From Enterobacter chengduensis (lineage in GTDB: Bacteria > Pseudomonadota > Gammaproteobacteria > Enterobacterales > Enterobacteriaceae): 64,000 bases of DNA. The notes under the pieces are model-generated. The model was given only the letters and a program-made list of their open reading frames with translations, did no database searches and was not told the DNA's origin. How positions within the stretch are numbered: position 1 is the first letter of the stretch; each line of letters opens with the position of its first letter. Made by a program: the position numbers and the translations under genes. The stretch spans positions 558,001 to 622,000 of the forward strand of contig NZ_CP043318.1 in the NCBI RefSeq assembly GCF_001984825.2, written 5' to 3'. Shown in pieces: positions 10,097 through 19,326 of the stretch.

Positions 10097-10180
10097 GATG
10101 AATCTCCTTCGTGTTTGTCTGGTGTTGTGGCACACTAGCACCATAGCTAACTTTTAGTAAGTACGTACAAAAAGGTAAGT
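10097..10180. promoter_or_regulatory. qorB-qorR divergent promoter region with repeated AGTAAGTACGTAC-type motif
   Basis: The 84-base gap holds AGCTAACTTTTAGTAAGTACG (10145 on) and the self-complementary GTACGTAC (10161-10168), followed by GGTAAGT. HxlR-family regulators bind short inverted repeats in their own promoter regions, so this is the probable QorR operator. Only the repeat pattern is seen; no binding site is known to me. Confidence 0.45.
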
Positions 10181-10567
10181 ATGAAAACAACGATACCGAC
10201 GCTCAGCGAGCAAATGCGCGATGGCAATCTTTTCGCGGAGCAGTGCCCTTCACGCGAGGTGCTCAAGCACGTTACCAGCCGCTGGGGCGTCCTGATTCTG
10301 CTGGCCCTGCGCCAGGGAACGCATCGCTTTAGCGATCTGCGCCGTAAAATGGGCGGGGTGAGCGAAAAGATGCTGTCCCAGTCGCTTCAGGCGCTGGAGC
10401 AGGACGGGTTTGTCGATCGCGTGTCGTATCCGGTGGTGCCGCCGCACGTTGAGTATAGCCTGACGCCGATGGGCATGGAGGTCAGCGAGAAGGTCGCCGC
10501 GCTGGCGGACTGGATTGAGGTGAATACGCCGAAGGTGATGGCGAATCGGGACGAGCGCGCGGCGTAA
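10181..10567 (+). CDS. qorR: HxlR-family transcriptional regulator QorR (YtfH)
   Basis: The 128-residue winged-helix protein has the HxlR domain across nearly its whole length. A conserved N-terminal cysteine (EQCPSREVLKHVTSRWGVLIL, Cys22) and the motif RFSDLRRKMGGVSEKMLSQSLQALEQDGFVDR are visible. Several HxlR proteins sense electrophiles or disulfide stress through this cysteine. It diverges from the quinone reductase gene qorB, which suggests control of qorB by quinones or thiol oxidation. It matches E. coli YtfH except at the ends. Confidence 0.92.
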   Translation: MKTTIPTLSEQMRDGNLFAEQCPSREVLKHVTSRWGVLILLALRQGTHRFSDLRRKMGGVSEKMLSQSLQALEQDGFVDRVSYPVVPPHVEYSLTPMGMEVSEKVAALADWIEVNTPKVMANRDERAA

Positions 10568-10591
10568 AAGCCGGGTATGTGCGGCCTGATG

Positions 10592-10691
10592 CCCTCACCC
10601 TGGCCCTCTCCCACAGGGAGAGGGATCCCCACAAAATAATACTCGCACGGACGCCCCCTCTCCATTGAGGGAGAGGGCCGGGGTGAGGGGG
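10592..10691. repeat. CCCTCACCC/GGGTGAGGG palindromic repeat, copy 1
   Basis: The element runs from CCCTCACCCTGGCCCTCTCCC to GGGAGAGGGCCGGGGTGAGGG. Two outer half-units are inverted, and each contains a smaller CTCTCCC/GGGAGAG hairpin; about 50 variable bases lie in the middle. The same architecture recurs at 33151, 41506, 49843 and 63437. It lies after qorR and probably also ends transcription. Confidence 0.85.
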
Positions 10692-10763
10692 AACATACGG
10701 CTGTGGGGGCATTCCGTTCACTTTATGTTCCTTGCTACTCTGTGACGACATGACCGGTGAACG

Positions 10764-10960
10764 TGCCAGGGTGGCTCAATCGCCACCACCCTGGCGACCC
10801 GGGCTCCCGGCGGTAAATCGCCGCTTCGCGGTGCCCTCAGCTTATTCCTTCCGGCTTATCGGGGACGGGCGGAGGTAACGTCCCTGTAAAGCCCGCCCTC
10901 TCGGCGCATCCATGCGCCTTGCCCCGGCCTGCAGGAAACGCTTCGGCGATTTACAGCCGG
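10764..10960. other. GC-rich structured intergenic element of unknown function
   Basis: Between qorR and cpdB a roughly 200-base stretch has no plausible ORF but strong dyad symmetry. GCCAGGGTGG (10765-10774) pairs with CCACCCTGGC (10786-10795). CCGGCGGTAAATCGCCG (10807-10823) pairs with CGGCGATTTACAGCCGG (10944-10960) with one mismatch. GGCGCA/TGCGCC (10903-10918) forms a tight inner hairpin. It could be a degenerate mobile element, a dispersed repeat or a structured RNA. The base composition differs from the AT-rich spacer that follows at about 10980. Confidence 0.6.
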
Positions 10961-11066
10961 ACCAGGTCATTGCTGTGAGGCATTCATAATCCTGATGCTA
11001 AATATGTCGCTTCAGGTAAAAAAATTACTGGGGATTCCTCAGCCCACAGGGAGAGGGAATAAACAC

Positions 11067-11094
11067 CAAAAACGACAACGTGCGTTGCCGTTTT
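11067..11094 (-). terminator. Rho-independent terminator of cpdB
   Basis: Read on the minus strand, CGGCAAC and GTTGTCG form a 7-bp stem with one wobble and a 4-base loop, followed by TTTTT. It starts 5 bases beyond the cpdB stop codon. Confidence 0.85.
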
Positions 11095-11098
11095 GCTT

Positions 11099-13042
11099 TT
11101 ACCTGCTCAGGTCTACCTGATAAATCGCGAAGCCAATATCATCCGTCGCGACCTGCTTCATCGGATACTGCGCCTTCTCCTTGATAAACGCCGCGGCCTT
11201 ATCGGACGGTGACGTTTCGAAACGGATATCCAGCGGCGTATCGCTGTGGATCGGCGCCAGACGCCAGTTGTTGTCCACCGCCGGGCGTATTTCGCCCGCC
11301 TTTTTCGACTCCGCGCTGATCCACGCCGCCAGCACCGAGCGGTTCTCGTCCGGCGAGGCAAAGGCAATGTGGCTATCTCCCGTACCGGCAAACTTACCGC
11401 CGTAGGCGCGGTAGTTGTTGGTCGCCACCAGGAAGGTCGCATTTGGATCGATCGCCTTGCCGTTGAAGGTCAGGTTCTTGATACGCTCCGCCTGCAGGTT
11501 GATCGCCTGACACTCGCCGTCATATTTTGCCGGCTGGGTGACGTCAATCTGGTAGTTCACGCCGTCGATCACGTCGAAGTTATAGGTGCGGAAGCCGTCC
11601 CAGTTAATCAGCGGCTGCGGCTTGCTGCTGTGCGGGTCAATCTGGTTAAACTGCCCGGCAGAGCACTCCAGCCACTCTTTGACTTCTTTACCCGTCGCTT
11701 TTACCACCACCAGCGTGTTCGGGTAGAGGTAGAGATCGGCGGCGTTACGGAAGGTAAGCTGGCCCTTTTCGACTTCCACATAGCTAGCCGGATCGTTTTT
11801 ACGCCCGCCCACCTTGAATGGCGCAGCGGAGGAGAGCACCGGCAGCTTTGCCAGATCCGGATCGCCCTGCACAAAGTGTTCGGCATAGGCCTTCTGCGCC
11901 ATGTTGACCACCTGAACGGTCGGGTCGTCCTGCACCAGCGCCAGGAAGCTGTACATATTATCGGCGGATTTGCCGATCGGCTTGCTGACGAACTCGCGAG
12001 TGGCGTCGTGATCGTGCTTCAGCACGTTGACCAGCTTTTTATCTTCCGCGGCCAGTGATTTTTTCGCCGCCGCGTCGTAAATCGGGCGCGCTTCGGCTTT
12101 TGACTGGGTGACCTTCCAGCTGCCGCCGTCTTTATTGAGTACGAGATCCACCACCCCCAGGTGGTCGCCCCACATGCCCGGCATCACCGACGGCACGCCG
12201 TTGAGCGTCCCTTTCTCAATATCCGCGCCTTTTATGCTGGCGAAATCCTTGCCCGGGAAGACCGCGTGGGCGTGGCCGAACAGGATCGCGTCAACGCCGG
12301 GAACATCACTCAGGTAGTAAACCGAGTTTTCCGCCATGGCCTGGTACGGATCGGCGGAGAGGCCGGAATGGGCGACCACCACGACCAGATCGGCGCCTTT
12401 CTCACGCATTTCCGGCACGTATTTGCGCGCGGTTTCGGTGATGTCGTTCACGGTCACCTTACCGTCGAGGTTGGCCTTATCCCACGTCATGATCTGCGGC
12501 GGGACAAAACCGATATAGCCGATTTTCAGCGTCTGCTTTTTACCGTCCCTATCGACGACGTCCGTCTCTTTAATCATATAAGGGGTAAAGAGCGGCTTTT
12601 TGGTCTTAACGTCGATGATATTGGCGTTAACGTACGGAAACTTCGCACCGGCGAGGGCGTCGTGCAGGTATTTTAGGCCGTAGTTGAATTCGTGGTTGCC
12701 GAGGTTGCCGACGGTATAGTCCAGGGTGTTCATCGCTTTATACACCGGATGGATCTCGCCTTTTTTCAGCCCCCGGGTCGCCATGTAATCCCCGAGCGGG
12801 CTGCCCTGAATGAGATCGCCATTGTCGACCAGCACGCTGTTTTTCACTTCGCCACGCGCCGAGTTAATCAAACTTGCCGTACGTACCAGTCCGAATTTTT
12901 CCGTTGGGGTATCTTTGTAGTAATCGAAGTCCATCATGTTGCTGTGCAGATCGGTCGTTTCCAGAATACGCAGATCTACCGTCGCCGCCTGCACGCTCGC
13001 TGCAATCAGCGTCGCCAGAAGCGTTGCACTAAACTTAATCAT
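11099..13042 (-). CDS. cpdB: 2',3'-cyclic-nucleotide 2'-phosphodiesterase/3'-nucleotidase, periplasmic
   Basis: CpdB hydrolyses 2',3'-cyclic nucleotides and 3'-nucleotides in the periplasm during RNA scavenging. A signal peptide ([19 protein letters not shown]) is followed by a metallophosphatase domain with [28 protein letters not shown] and [10 protein letters not shown]. The C-terminal 5'-nucleotidase domain contains [17 protein letters not shown] and [13 protein letters not shown] segments. The start at 13042 gives 647 residues, the E. coli length; an upstream in-frame codon at 13156 would bury the signal peptide. It diverges from cysQ. Confidence 0.96.
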   Translation of the reverse strand: MIKFSATLLATLIAASVQAATVDLRILETTDLHSNMMDFDYYKDTPTEKFGLVRTASLINSARGEVKNSVLVDNGDLIQGSPLGDYMATRGLKKGEIHPVYKAMNTLDYTVGNLGNHEFNYGLKYLHDALAGAKFPYVNANIIDVKTKKPLFTPYMIKETDVVDRDGKKQTLKIGYIGFVPPQIMTWDKANLDGKVTVNDITETARKYVPEMREKGADLVVVVAHSGLSADPYQAMAENSVYYLSDVPGVDAILFGHAHAVFPGKDFASIKGADIEKGTLNGVPSVMPGMWGDHLGVVDLVLNKDGGSWKVTQSKAEARPIYDAAAKKSLAAEDKKLVNVLKHDHDATREFVSKPIGKSADNMYSFLALVQDDPTVQVVNMAQKAYAEHFVQGDPDLAKLPVLSSAAPFKVGGRKNDPASYVEVEKGQLTFRNAADLYLYPNTLVVVKATGKEVKEWLECSAGQFNQIDPHSSKPQPLINWDGFRTYNFDVIDGVNYQIDVTQPAKYDGECQAINLQAERIKNLTFNGKAIDPNATFLVATNNYRAYGGKFAGTGDSHIAFASPDENRSVLAAWISAESKKAGEIRPAVDNNWRLAPIHSDTPLDIRFETSPSDKAAAFIKEKAQYPMKQVATDDIGFAIYQVDLSR

Positions 13043-13232
13043 CAGAGGAGTCCTTTTTTCGATGCAGACCACAAAAGAGTATGTATCTATAGCGTGTTGC
13101 TTACAGAAATGTGAATCCTGACAGAAAAATGGAACCTGAAACCGGAATTGCTTCACAGATAGCGGAATTGTTCACATTACGATATAACTAAAACAAAGAG
13201 TTAACCTCACTGCGTTAACAAAGAGGTGGAAA

Positions 13233-13973
13233 ATGCTAGATAAAATTTGTCAGCTCGCACGGGATGCGGGAGATGCCATCATGCAGGTGTATGACGGTAT
13301 AAAGCCTATGGAGGTTGTCAGCAAAGCGGACGACTCTCCGGTCACGGCGGCGGATATTGCGGCGCATAAGGTGATTCTGAAAGGGCTTCAGGACTTCACG
13401 CCGGATATCCCTGTTCTGTCAGAAGAAGCGCCGCAAAGCTGGGACGAGCGCCAGCACTGGCAGCGCTACTGGCTGGTCGATCCGCTGGACGGTACCAAAG
13501 AGTTCATCAAGCGCAACGGTGAATTCACCGTTAATATCGCCCTGATTGAGAAGGGCAAAGCGGTGCTGGGCGTGGTTTACGCGCCGGTCATGAAGGTGAT
13601 GTACAGCGCCGCAGAAGGGAAGGCGTGGAAGGAAGAGTGCGGCGTGCGCAAGCAGATTCAGGTGCGCGATGCCCGTCCACCGCTGGTGGTGATTAGCCGC
13701 TCCCACAGCGACAGCGAGCTGCAGGAGTACCTGCAGCAGCTGGGCGAACACCAGACCACCTCGATTGGCTCCTCGCTGAAATTCTGCCTGGTGGCGGAAG
13801 GCCATGCGCAGCTTTACCCTCGCTTTGGGCCAACCAACGTCTGGGATACCGCGGCAGGTCATGCCGTTGCCGCGGCCGCCGGGGCGCATGTTCATGACTG
13901 GCAGGGCAAGCCGCTGGATTATACCCCGCGCGAATCCTTCCTTAACCCCGGCTTCCGCGTCTCTATTTACTGA
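13233..13973 (+). CDS. cysQ: 3'(2'),5'-bisphosphate nucleotidase CysQ
   Basis: CysQ removes the 3'-phosphate from PAP and PAPS, controlling the level of activated sulfate in cysteine synthesis. The 246-residue protein belongs to the inositol monophosphatase family. Metal ligands are visible in [14 protein letters not shown] and [16 protein letters not shown], and WDTAAGHAV forms the second family signature. It diverges from cpdB. Its last 7 bases overlap the 3' end of the opposing ytfJ gene. Confidence 0.96.
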   Translation: MLDKICQLARDAGDAIMQVYDGIKPMEVVSKADDSPVTAADIAAHKVILKGLQDFTPDIPVLSEEAPQSWDERQHWQRYWLVDPLDGTKEFIKRNGEFTVNIALIEKGKAVLGVVYAPVMKVMYSAAEGKAWKEECGVRKQIQVRDARPPLVVISRSHSDSELQEYLQQLGEHQTTSIGSSLKFCLVAEGHAQLYPRFGPTNVWDTAAGHAVAAAAGAHVHDWQGKPLDYTPRESFLNPGFRVSIY

Positions 13974-14524
13974 GCCAGAAGCTTATGCAGCAGGTCGACA
14001 ACCTGCTGCACCTCTTCCTGGGTTAACGCGCCGTCTTTCGCCCACTGTACGCGACCGTCCTTATCCAGCACGATAATCGCGGAGCTCTCTTCTTCCAGCT
14101 GCCAGGCCTTACGGGTCACGCCGTTGCTGTCGACGATAAACTGCGACCACGGATAGAGCTTTTTATTGCTCTCAAGGCTTGAGCGCACGAACATTCCGGA
14201 GCCCGGAATGGCGTCATCGGTATTGACGATCGTGGTGGTCTGGTAGCGGTCGTGGGGGAGTTTTGCGGCCTTGATCGCTTCCACCAGGCCGGCATTTTTC
14301 TCTTTTGCAGATGTACGACCGGCAATATGTTGTACAACTCTCACTTTGCCCGCAAGCTGCGCGCTATTCCAGGGTTTGTAGCTAAACTTATCATTGTCGA
14401 GAATCAATTCTCCCCGGTCCGCAATGCCGACTGGCGGTACACGTTGTCCTTTTTCAATGTTGTGAGCGGAAGCCCACAGGGGCAGCAGCAGGCAGGCTGC
14501 TGCAAGGATATTACGTAGGGTCAT
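13967..14524 (-). CDS. ytfJ: Secreted thioredoxin-like protein YtfJ
   Basis: The 185-residue protein has a signal peptide ([20 protein letters not shown]) and a mature domain of the YtfJ family with a thioredoxin-like fold. No CxxC pair is present, so disulfide chemistry is unlikely. Conserved stretches include [19 protein letters not shown] and [21 protein letters not shown]. It corresponds to E. coli YtfJ along its full length. Its function is not established. It converges on cysQ with a 7-base overlap. Confidence 0.9.
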   Translation of the reverse strand: MTLRNILAAACLLLPLWASAHNIEKGQRVPPVGIADRGELILDNDKFSYKPWNSAQLAGKVRVVQHIAGRTSAKEKNAGLVEAIKAAKLPHDRYQTTTIVNTDDAIPGSGMFVRSSLESNKKLYPWSQFIVDSNGVTRKAWQLEEESSAIIVLDKDGRVQWAKDGALTQEEVQQVVDLLHKLLAQ

Positions 14525-14848
14525 GGCGTTTCCTTATTGTTTGCAGGTGATCCGACCACTTGGTCTTGCGCTTTTAATCATAAGTGCGATCAATGTGGTT
14601 TTCCCGCAATCCCGATGCCAGTTTGCGGGTTAACGCACATATCCATGAAAAAACGACGGCTTATACTGCCCTCAGTCACGCTTTGCAAAGATTATTCTGA
14701 ATAATTGTAATCAAACGGTAAATAAACTTATGCACACTGGGTAACACCGTAGTTCTGGTCTATAGTCATTGGGCATTAAAATTTGCGCTCAGGACAGTCG
14801 GGCCGATTGTGGCACCGCAAGAGCGTATGATTCGCAGGAGATACAAGA
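14525..14848. other. ytfJ-ytfK divergent intergenic region
   Basis: The 324 bases carry no gene. A TATAGT hexamer (14761-14766) could be a -10 box for ytfK, but the matching -35 is poor. No clear Pho box was recognised, although ytfK belongs to the phosphate-starvation regulon in E. coli. Confidence 0.35.
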
Positions 14849-15055
14849 ATGAAAATTTTCCAACGCTACAACCCGCTTCAGGTGGCGAAGTACGTGAAGA
14901 TCCTGTTCCGTGGACGGTTGTACATCAAGGATGTTGGCGCTTTTGAGTTTGATAAGGGCAAAATCCTTGTCCCAAAAGTGAAGGACAAACAGCACCTGTC
15001 TGTGATGTCCGAAGTCAACCGTCAGGTTATGCGTCTGCAAACTGAGATGGCTTAA
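14849..15055 (+). CDS. ytfK: Stringent-response modulator YtfK
   Basis: YtfK is a small DUF1107 protein. In E. coli it was reported to bind SpoT and tip its balance toward alarmone synthesis during phosphate or fatty-acid starvation. The 68-residue product ([20 protein letters not shown] to MRLQTEMA) is nearly identical to E. coli YtfK. CAGGAGATACAAGA precedes the ATG as a strong ribosome-binding site. It converges with ytfL. Confidence 0.95.
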   Translation: MKIFQRYNPLQVAKYVKILFRGRLYIKDVGAFEFDKGKILVPKVKDKQHLSVMSEVNRQVMRLQTEMA

Positions 15056-15082
15056 CCAACGTGCTATGCAGTAGTCGTAGAT

Positions 15083-15109
15083 AAAAAGACGGCTCCCGAT
15101 GGGAGCCGT
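15083..15109 (-). terminator. Terminator between ytfK and ytfL
   Basis: ACGGCTCCC (15089-15097) and GGGAGCCGT (15101-15109) form a perfect 9-bp stem with a GAT loop. Read on the minus strand the stem is followed by a T-run (15083-15087), so it best serves ytfL. The plus-strand side has only a weak T stretch for ytfK. Confidence 0.88.
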
Positions 15110-15132
15110 TGATGTTTGTGGGGGCAGGAACC

Positions 15133-16470
15133 TTACGCCGACACTTTTTCTTCCGCATCCGGCAGCTTCGGTACCAGCACGGTCGGTTTGTTATCGATGC
15201 GCGTCACCAGCAGCTGGTCGATGCGGTAGTTATCAATATCCACCACCTCAAACTTGTAGCCGGAGAACTTCACCGAGTCGGTACGTTTCGGGATTTTACG
15301 CAGCATAAACATCATAAAGCCGCCGATGGTCTCGTAGTTTCCGGACTGCGGGAACTCGTCGATATCCAGCACGCGCATCACGTCTTCAATCGGCGTGCCG
15401 CCATCAATCAGCCATGAATTATCGTCACGCTGAACAATCTGTTCTTCCAGCCCCTGGCCCACCAGGTCGCCCATCAGCGTGGTCATCACGTCGTTGAGGG
15501 TGATAATACCGACCACCAGCGCGTATTCGTTCATGATCACCGCGAAGTCTTCCCCGGCGGTTTTGAAACTTTCCAGCGCTTCGGAGAGCGTCAGCGTGTC
15601 CGGCACAATCAGGGTATTGCGGATCTGCACGCCGCTGTTCAGCGCCAGGCTCTGGTTTGCCAGCACGCGGTTCAGCAGGTCTTTGGAGTCGACGTAACCG
15701 ATGATGTGGTCGATATCTTCATTACAGACCAGGAACTTAGAGTGCGGATGCTGCGCCACTTTGTTCTTCAGGCTCTGCTCATCTTCATGTAAATCGAACC
15801 AGATAATGCTTTCACGGCCCGTCATGGAAGAGGGCACGGTACGGGATTCCAGTTCGAATACGTTCTCAATCAGCTCGTGTTCCTGCTTGCGCAGCACCCC
15901 GGCCAGCGCGCCGGCTTCTACCACCGCATAGATGTCATCAGAGGTGATATCGTCTTTACGCACCATGGGCAATTTAAAGATGCGGAAAATGACGTTTGCC
16001 AGACCGTTGAAGAACCACACCAGCGGACGGAATACGTACAGGCAGAAGCGCATCGGGTTGATGATACGCAAAGCCACAGCTTCTGGCGCAATCATACCGA
16101 TGCGTTTCGGGGTCAGGTCTGCAAAGAGAATGAACAGGCCAGTCACCAGTGAGAAGGAGAGGATAAAGCTCAGCTGTTCGGCCAGTTCAACGGACATGTA
16201 CTGCACAAACAGGCTATAAAACGCCGGAGAAAACGCCGCATCACCCACGATACCGCCAAGAATGGCGACCGCATTGAGGCCAATCTGCACCACGGTGAAG
16301 AACATGCCCGGGTTTTCCTGCATTTTCAGGATGCGGGTGGCATTGATGTTGCCCTCGTCGGCAAGCAGCTTCAGTTTGATTTTACGGGACGCGGCCAGCG
16401 AGATCTCAGATATCGAGAAAAATGCGCTGACGGCAATCAGACAAAGTATTACTAAAATACTGTTTAACAT
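15133..16470 (-). CDS. ytfL: CNNM/CorC-type membrane protein YtfL (PaeA)
   Basis: The 445-residue protein has an N-terminal DUF21 (CNNM) membrane domain with three to four helices (about 1-190; FFSISEISLAASRKIKLK, GLFILFADLTPKRIG). Two CBS domains follow (about 200-340) and a C-terminal CorC/HlyC domain (about 355-440; YETIGGFMMFMLRKIP). The Salmonella and E. coli homologue, renamed PaeA, has been linked to export of putrescine and cadaverine and survival in stationary phase. It is monocistronic and ends at a strong terminator. Confidence 0.93.
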   Translation of the reverse strand: MLNSILVILCLIAVSAFFSISEISLAASRKIKLKLLADEGNINATRILKMQENPGMFFTVVQIGLNAVAILGGIVGDAAFSPAFYSLFVQYMSVELAEQLSFILSFSLVTGLFILFADLTPKRIGMIAPEAVALRIINPMRFCLYVFRPLVWFFNGLANVIFRIFKLPMVRKDDITSDDIYAVVEAGALAGVLRKQEHELIENVFELESRTVPSSMTGRESIIWFDLHEDEQSLKNKVAQHPHSKFLVCNEDIDHIIGYVDSKDLLNRVLANQSLALNSGVQIRNTLIVPDTLTLSEALESFKTAGEDFAVIMNEYALVVGIITLNDVMTTLMGDLVGQGLEEQIVQRDDNSWLIDGGTPIEDVMRVLDIDEFPQSGNYETIGGFMMFMLRKIPKRTDSVKFSGYKFEVVDIDNYRIDQLLVTRIDNKPTVLVPKLPDAEEKVSA

Positions 16471-16624
16471 AGTTTATCCGGCTTCTCGCCAGATCCTCAG
16501 AAGGGGAGTTGATACCATTTGTGTGAAAACACGTAGAACACCAGCTCGTAGCGTTGAGCCGATTATTTCAGCGGGTAGTATAGCGTAAAGAGATGTAAAT
16601 CTGCCAGAGGTCACATTTTGGCAT

Positions 16625-16661
16625 AAAAACAGACCGGACAGCGGGGCAGGCTGCCCGGTCT
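16625..16661 (-). terminator. Terminator of the symporter/oxidoreductase operon
   Basis: On the minus strand AGACCGG...CCGGTCT forms the outer stem with a GGCAG/CTGCC-type inner pairing, followed by TGTTTTTA. It lies 7 bases after the symporter gene's stop codon and separates the operon from ytfL. Confidence 0.8.
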
Positions 16662-16667
16662 GCGCGG

Positions 16668-18215
16668 CTATTTCACGGGAGACAAACGGGCACTTCCCAC
16701 CGTCTGTCGTGTGGCATCGCCTCCCCAAACCTGGTCATACTCGTATCCGGTTAACTGCTTGATGACCGCCCGAGTCCTGTCGTCGCAGTCGCGGTAATCA
16801 CCGCCCAGTTTCCGCCGCGCAATCTCCTTAAGAAGCAGCTTATGCGTCTCGCGGGTGAGCTTAAACTTATAGGTCGTGAAGAAACTCACCGCCAGAAGCG
16901 CCGCGGTGGCGAAGATCATCAGGCCGATAATGGCCCCCAGCGCGCTTTCCGGCTGCGCGCCGCTGCCCTTCACGAAGCCGGACTCCTGCAGCACCAGACC
17001 GATAATCATGATGGCCATCGCCACGGTACTTTTGCGGGTCAGGACCATGACGCCGGCAAAAATCCCTTCGCGGCGCTGCTGCGTCACCATCTCGTCGATA
17101 TCCGGAATGAAGCTGTAGATATTCCACGGAATGTAGTAAAGGCCGGAGCGTGCGGCACCCAGCAGGATAAAGACCGCCGAGAACAGCAGCGTCGGCACCT
17201 GCGTTTCGGTGAGGTAGACCGTAAACAGGAATGCCAGCACGCAGAAGATACAGCCGTAGGAGAGGCGCAGCGCGGCGGAAGGGGTAACATTCAGCCGGTT
17301 CAGCAACAGCATAAACCCATACGTGCCCGGCACCGAGGCGAAGGCCGCAATGCTCAGCCAGCCGGATACCGCTGCCGCATCCTGGCTCAGGCAATAGACG
17401 ACATAATAGGTAAAGACCGAACCGAATACGTCCATTGCCGTAAACGAAAAGATATAAATAATGATATGCAGCCGGAACGCGCGAATGCGGAATGAAGAAA
17501 AGAGATCCAGAACCAGATATTTCAGGTGATTGAGTATCCCGCTGCTGCGCTGGTTATCCACTTTAAAGTCGGACTCCTGCGGTACATCTTTGGCTTCCCA
17601 GGTGGTGTACCAGGTAATAAACACCGCAAGGCAAAATACGCAGGAAAAGATTAGCCCGGTAAGGGTATAGGTAAACGGATTATCTTTACCCGTGAACTGC
17701 ATAATGACGCCGGGAACGGAAACCGCAAGAAAGCCCCCGAGCTGAGAGCAAATCATGCGCACGCCGGAGAGGCGGCTACGCTCTTCATAGCGGTTTGTCA
17801 TTTCCGCCGCCAGCGTCTCCCACGGGACCAGCACCATCGCCGACAGCAGTTCAATCGAGAGATAGGTGCCCAGGTAATACCAGTAGCCCATGTCCGTCAG
17901 CCACAGCAGGGCATACAGAAACATAAGCGGTGAGCTGAGTAATAAAAAGAAGCGGCGGCGGCCAAATTTACGTCCGAGCCAGGTATCACCGAAATTATCG
18001 GTGACGTATCCCATAATCGGGCTTAAGAGTGCGTCAATAACGCGGGCAATGGCGAATATTGAACCCGCTTCAATCACTGAGAGTCCGCAATAGGTGGTGT
18101 AAAAAAAGAGCAGCCAGGTGCCGATAATGGCAAAAGCGCCCCCGCCAAACAGATCGGTTACCCCGTAGCCAAGCGCTACGCCGTAACCAACTCTACGTTC
18201 AGTTGGTTTGACCAT
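16668..18215 (-). CDS. GPH-family sugar:cation symporter (MFS)
   Basis: This 515-residue inner-membrane protein has about 12 hydrophobic helices. It shows glycoside-pentoside-hexuronide symporter features: an early YGVTDLFGGGAFAIIGTWLLFFYT helix, RVIDALLSPIMGYVTDN and the loop motif GRKFGRRRFFLL. Such proteins import glycosides, pentosides or hexuronides with H+ or Na+. The C-terminus is about 50 residues longer than in typical members and ends in a charged tail. It is the last gene of the oxidoreductase operon, so it probably imports the substrate of those enzymes; the substrate is unknown. Confidence 0.85.
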   Translation of the reverse strand: MVKPTERRVGYGVALGYGVTDLFGGGAFAIIGTWLLFFYTTYCGLSVIEAGSIFAIARVIDALLSPIMGYVTDNFGDTWLGRKFGRRRFFLLLSSPLMFLYALLWLTDMGYWYYLGTYLSIELLSAMVLVPWETLAAEMTNRYEERSRLSGVRMICSQLGGFLAVSVPGVIMQFTGKDNPFTYTLTGLIFSCVFCLAVFITWYTTWEAKDVPQESDFKVDNQRSSGILNHLKYLVLDLFSSFRIRAFRLHIIIYIFSFTAMDVFGSVFTYYVVYCLSQDAAAVSGWLSIAAFASVPGTYGFMLLLNRLNVTPSAALRLSYGCIFCVLAFLFTVYLTETQVPTLLFSAVFILLGAARSGLYYIPWNIYSFIPDIDEMVTQQRREGIFAGVMVLTRKSTVAMAIMIIGLVLQESGFVKGSGAQPESALGAIIGLMIFATAALLAVSFFTTYKFKLTRETHKLLLKEIARRKLGGDYRDCDDRTRAVIKQLTGYEYDQVWGGDATRQTVGSARLSPVK

Positions 18216-18294
18216 AATAATATCCAGTGTAGGGTAGTGATTAACCTGTGTTTCAGGTCGTTTTTTTATTTACTGCTGGACGACACTTACGTTT

Positions 18295-19314
18295 CTAATT
18301 ATTGATATCTATCCATTGTCTTAATTGAGATGAGCGATAAATGGCCTCCACAAGGGTGAGTGATTTCCCGGCAGCATGGATATCGATGTAGTCCGTTTCC
18401 GGGTGATGAATGGCATGATAAAAACGGCGGATCGCCTGCTGGTGTCCCAGCCCCCAGTAGCTTTTGACCGAGCCGTCAGGGGAATCATCGGTTGCCAGCT
18501 TGCGGCGCTCGCCCGGGGTAATGCGCCAGAGCTCGTTGTCATTGAGCAGCAGCGAACCCCGTTCGCAATGGATCTCAAGCCAGAGGGGGGAATCCGCGGT
18601 ATTGCAGTTGCTGGCATAAAACAGGCCGCGCGCGCCGTTAGCAAAGTGCAGCGTCGCCATTGCGCTGTCCTCCCCTTCGGTGATGTCCGCCAGCTCGCCG
18701 CTATCCACTACGCCTTTCAGGCGCGTGACCCCGCCGGCGAACCACTGCATCAGGTCGAGGGTATGGATCGCCTGGTTGATCAGCAGACTGCCGCCTTCCG
18801 TTGCCAGCCGGCCACGCCACGGACTTTCGGCGTAATAGGCGCCCGACCGTGACCACGTCAGCACCGCCTTCATGCCGAGCATCTTCCCCAGCCCGCCCTC
18901 GCTTAACTCCTGGCGGATGCGCAGGCTGGTGGGGTTGAGCCGGTTCTGATAGCAAACGCCGAGCAGACCCGGCGCCTGCTCGACGGCCTGGACGATATCG
19001 CCGAATTCACTGCTGTTCATCCCCACCGGCTTTTCGCAGAACACATGCTTCCCGGCGGCGAGCGCCGCCAGGATCATACGTTTATGCTCGAAATGCGGCG
19101 TACAGATATGGACCACGTCGATGGCATCATCCAGCAGCATTTCCCGGTAATCCTGATAAAAACGGCACTGATAGGCCATCGCCAGCGTCAGTCCTTTAAC
19201 GCTGTCGATGTCTACCAGCGCGCGCAGTGCGACGTTGGGGATCTGGCGTAATGCATTCACATGGCAGCTGTGAATCGCACCGGCACCGATAACCGCTGTA
19301 TTCAGGATCCTCAT
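18295..19314 (-). CDS. Gfo/Idh/MocA-family oxidoreductase A
   Basis: The 339-residue protein has an N-terminal Rossmann domain (AVIGAGAIHSCHV, residues 7-19), the family cofactor motif CEKPVGM (about 92-98) and a C-terminal alpha/beta domain with NQAIHTLDLMQWF, whose His-x3-Asp pair is usual for catalysis. These enzymes oxidise or reduce a sugar or polyol hydroxyl with NAD(P). It is the fourth dehydrogenase of the operon, 12 bases after the next upstream gene and 79 bases before the symporter. The substrate cannot be read from the sequence. Confidence 0.85.
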   Translation of the reverse strand: MRILNTAVIGAGAIHSCHVNALRQIPNVALRALVDIDSVKGLTLAMAYQCRFYQDYREMLLDDAIDVVHICTPHFEHKRMILAALAAGKHVFCEKPVGMNSSEFGDIVQAVEQAPGLLGVCYQNRLNPTSLRIRQELSEGGLGKMLGMKAVLTWSRSGAYYAESPWRGRLATEGGSLLINQAIHTLDLMQWFAGGVTRLKGVVDSGELADITEGEDSAMATLHFANGARGLFYASNCNTADSPLWLEIHCERGSLLLNDNELWRITPGERRKLATDDSPDGSVKSYWGLGHQQAIRRFYHAIHHPETDYIDIHAAGKSLTLVEAIYRSSQLRQWIDINN

Positions 19315-19326
19315 CGTTGCCTCCCG

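Noticed and set aside
10592..10691. CRISPR array suggested by repeated GC-rich units
   Set aside because: The units are isolated inverted pairs at distant places, without regular direct repeats and spacers and without cas genes.
10482..10751. Open frames across the palindromic repeat after qorR on the minus strand
   Set aside because: They translate repeat sequence and the qorR antisense strand, with no domain and no ribosome-binding site.
13043..13156. Longer N-terminus for CpdB
   Set aside because: It would place 38 residues before the signal peptide, and the E. coli length matches the start at 13042.
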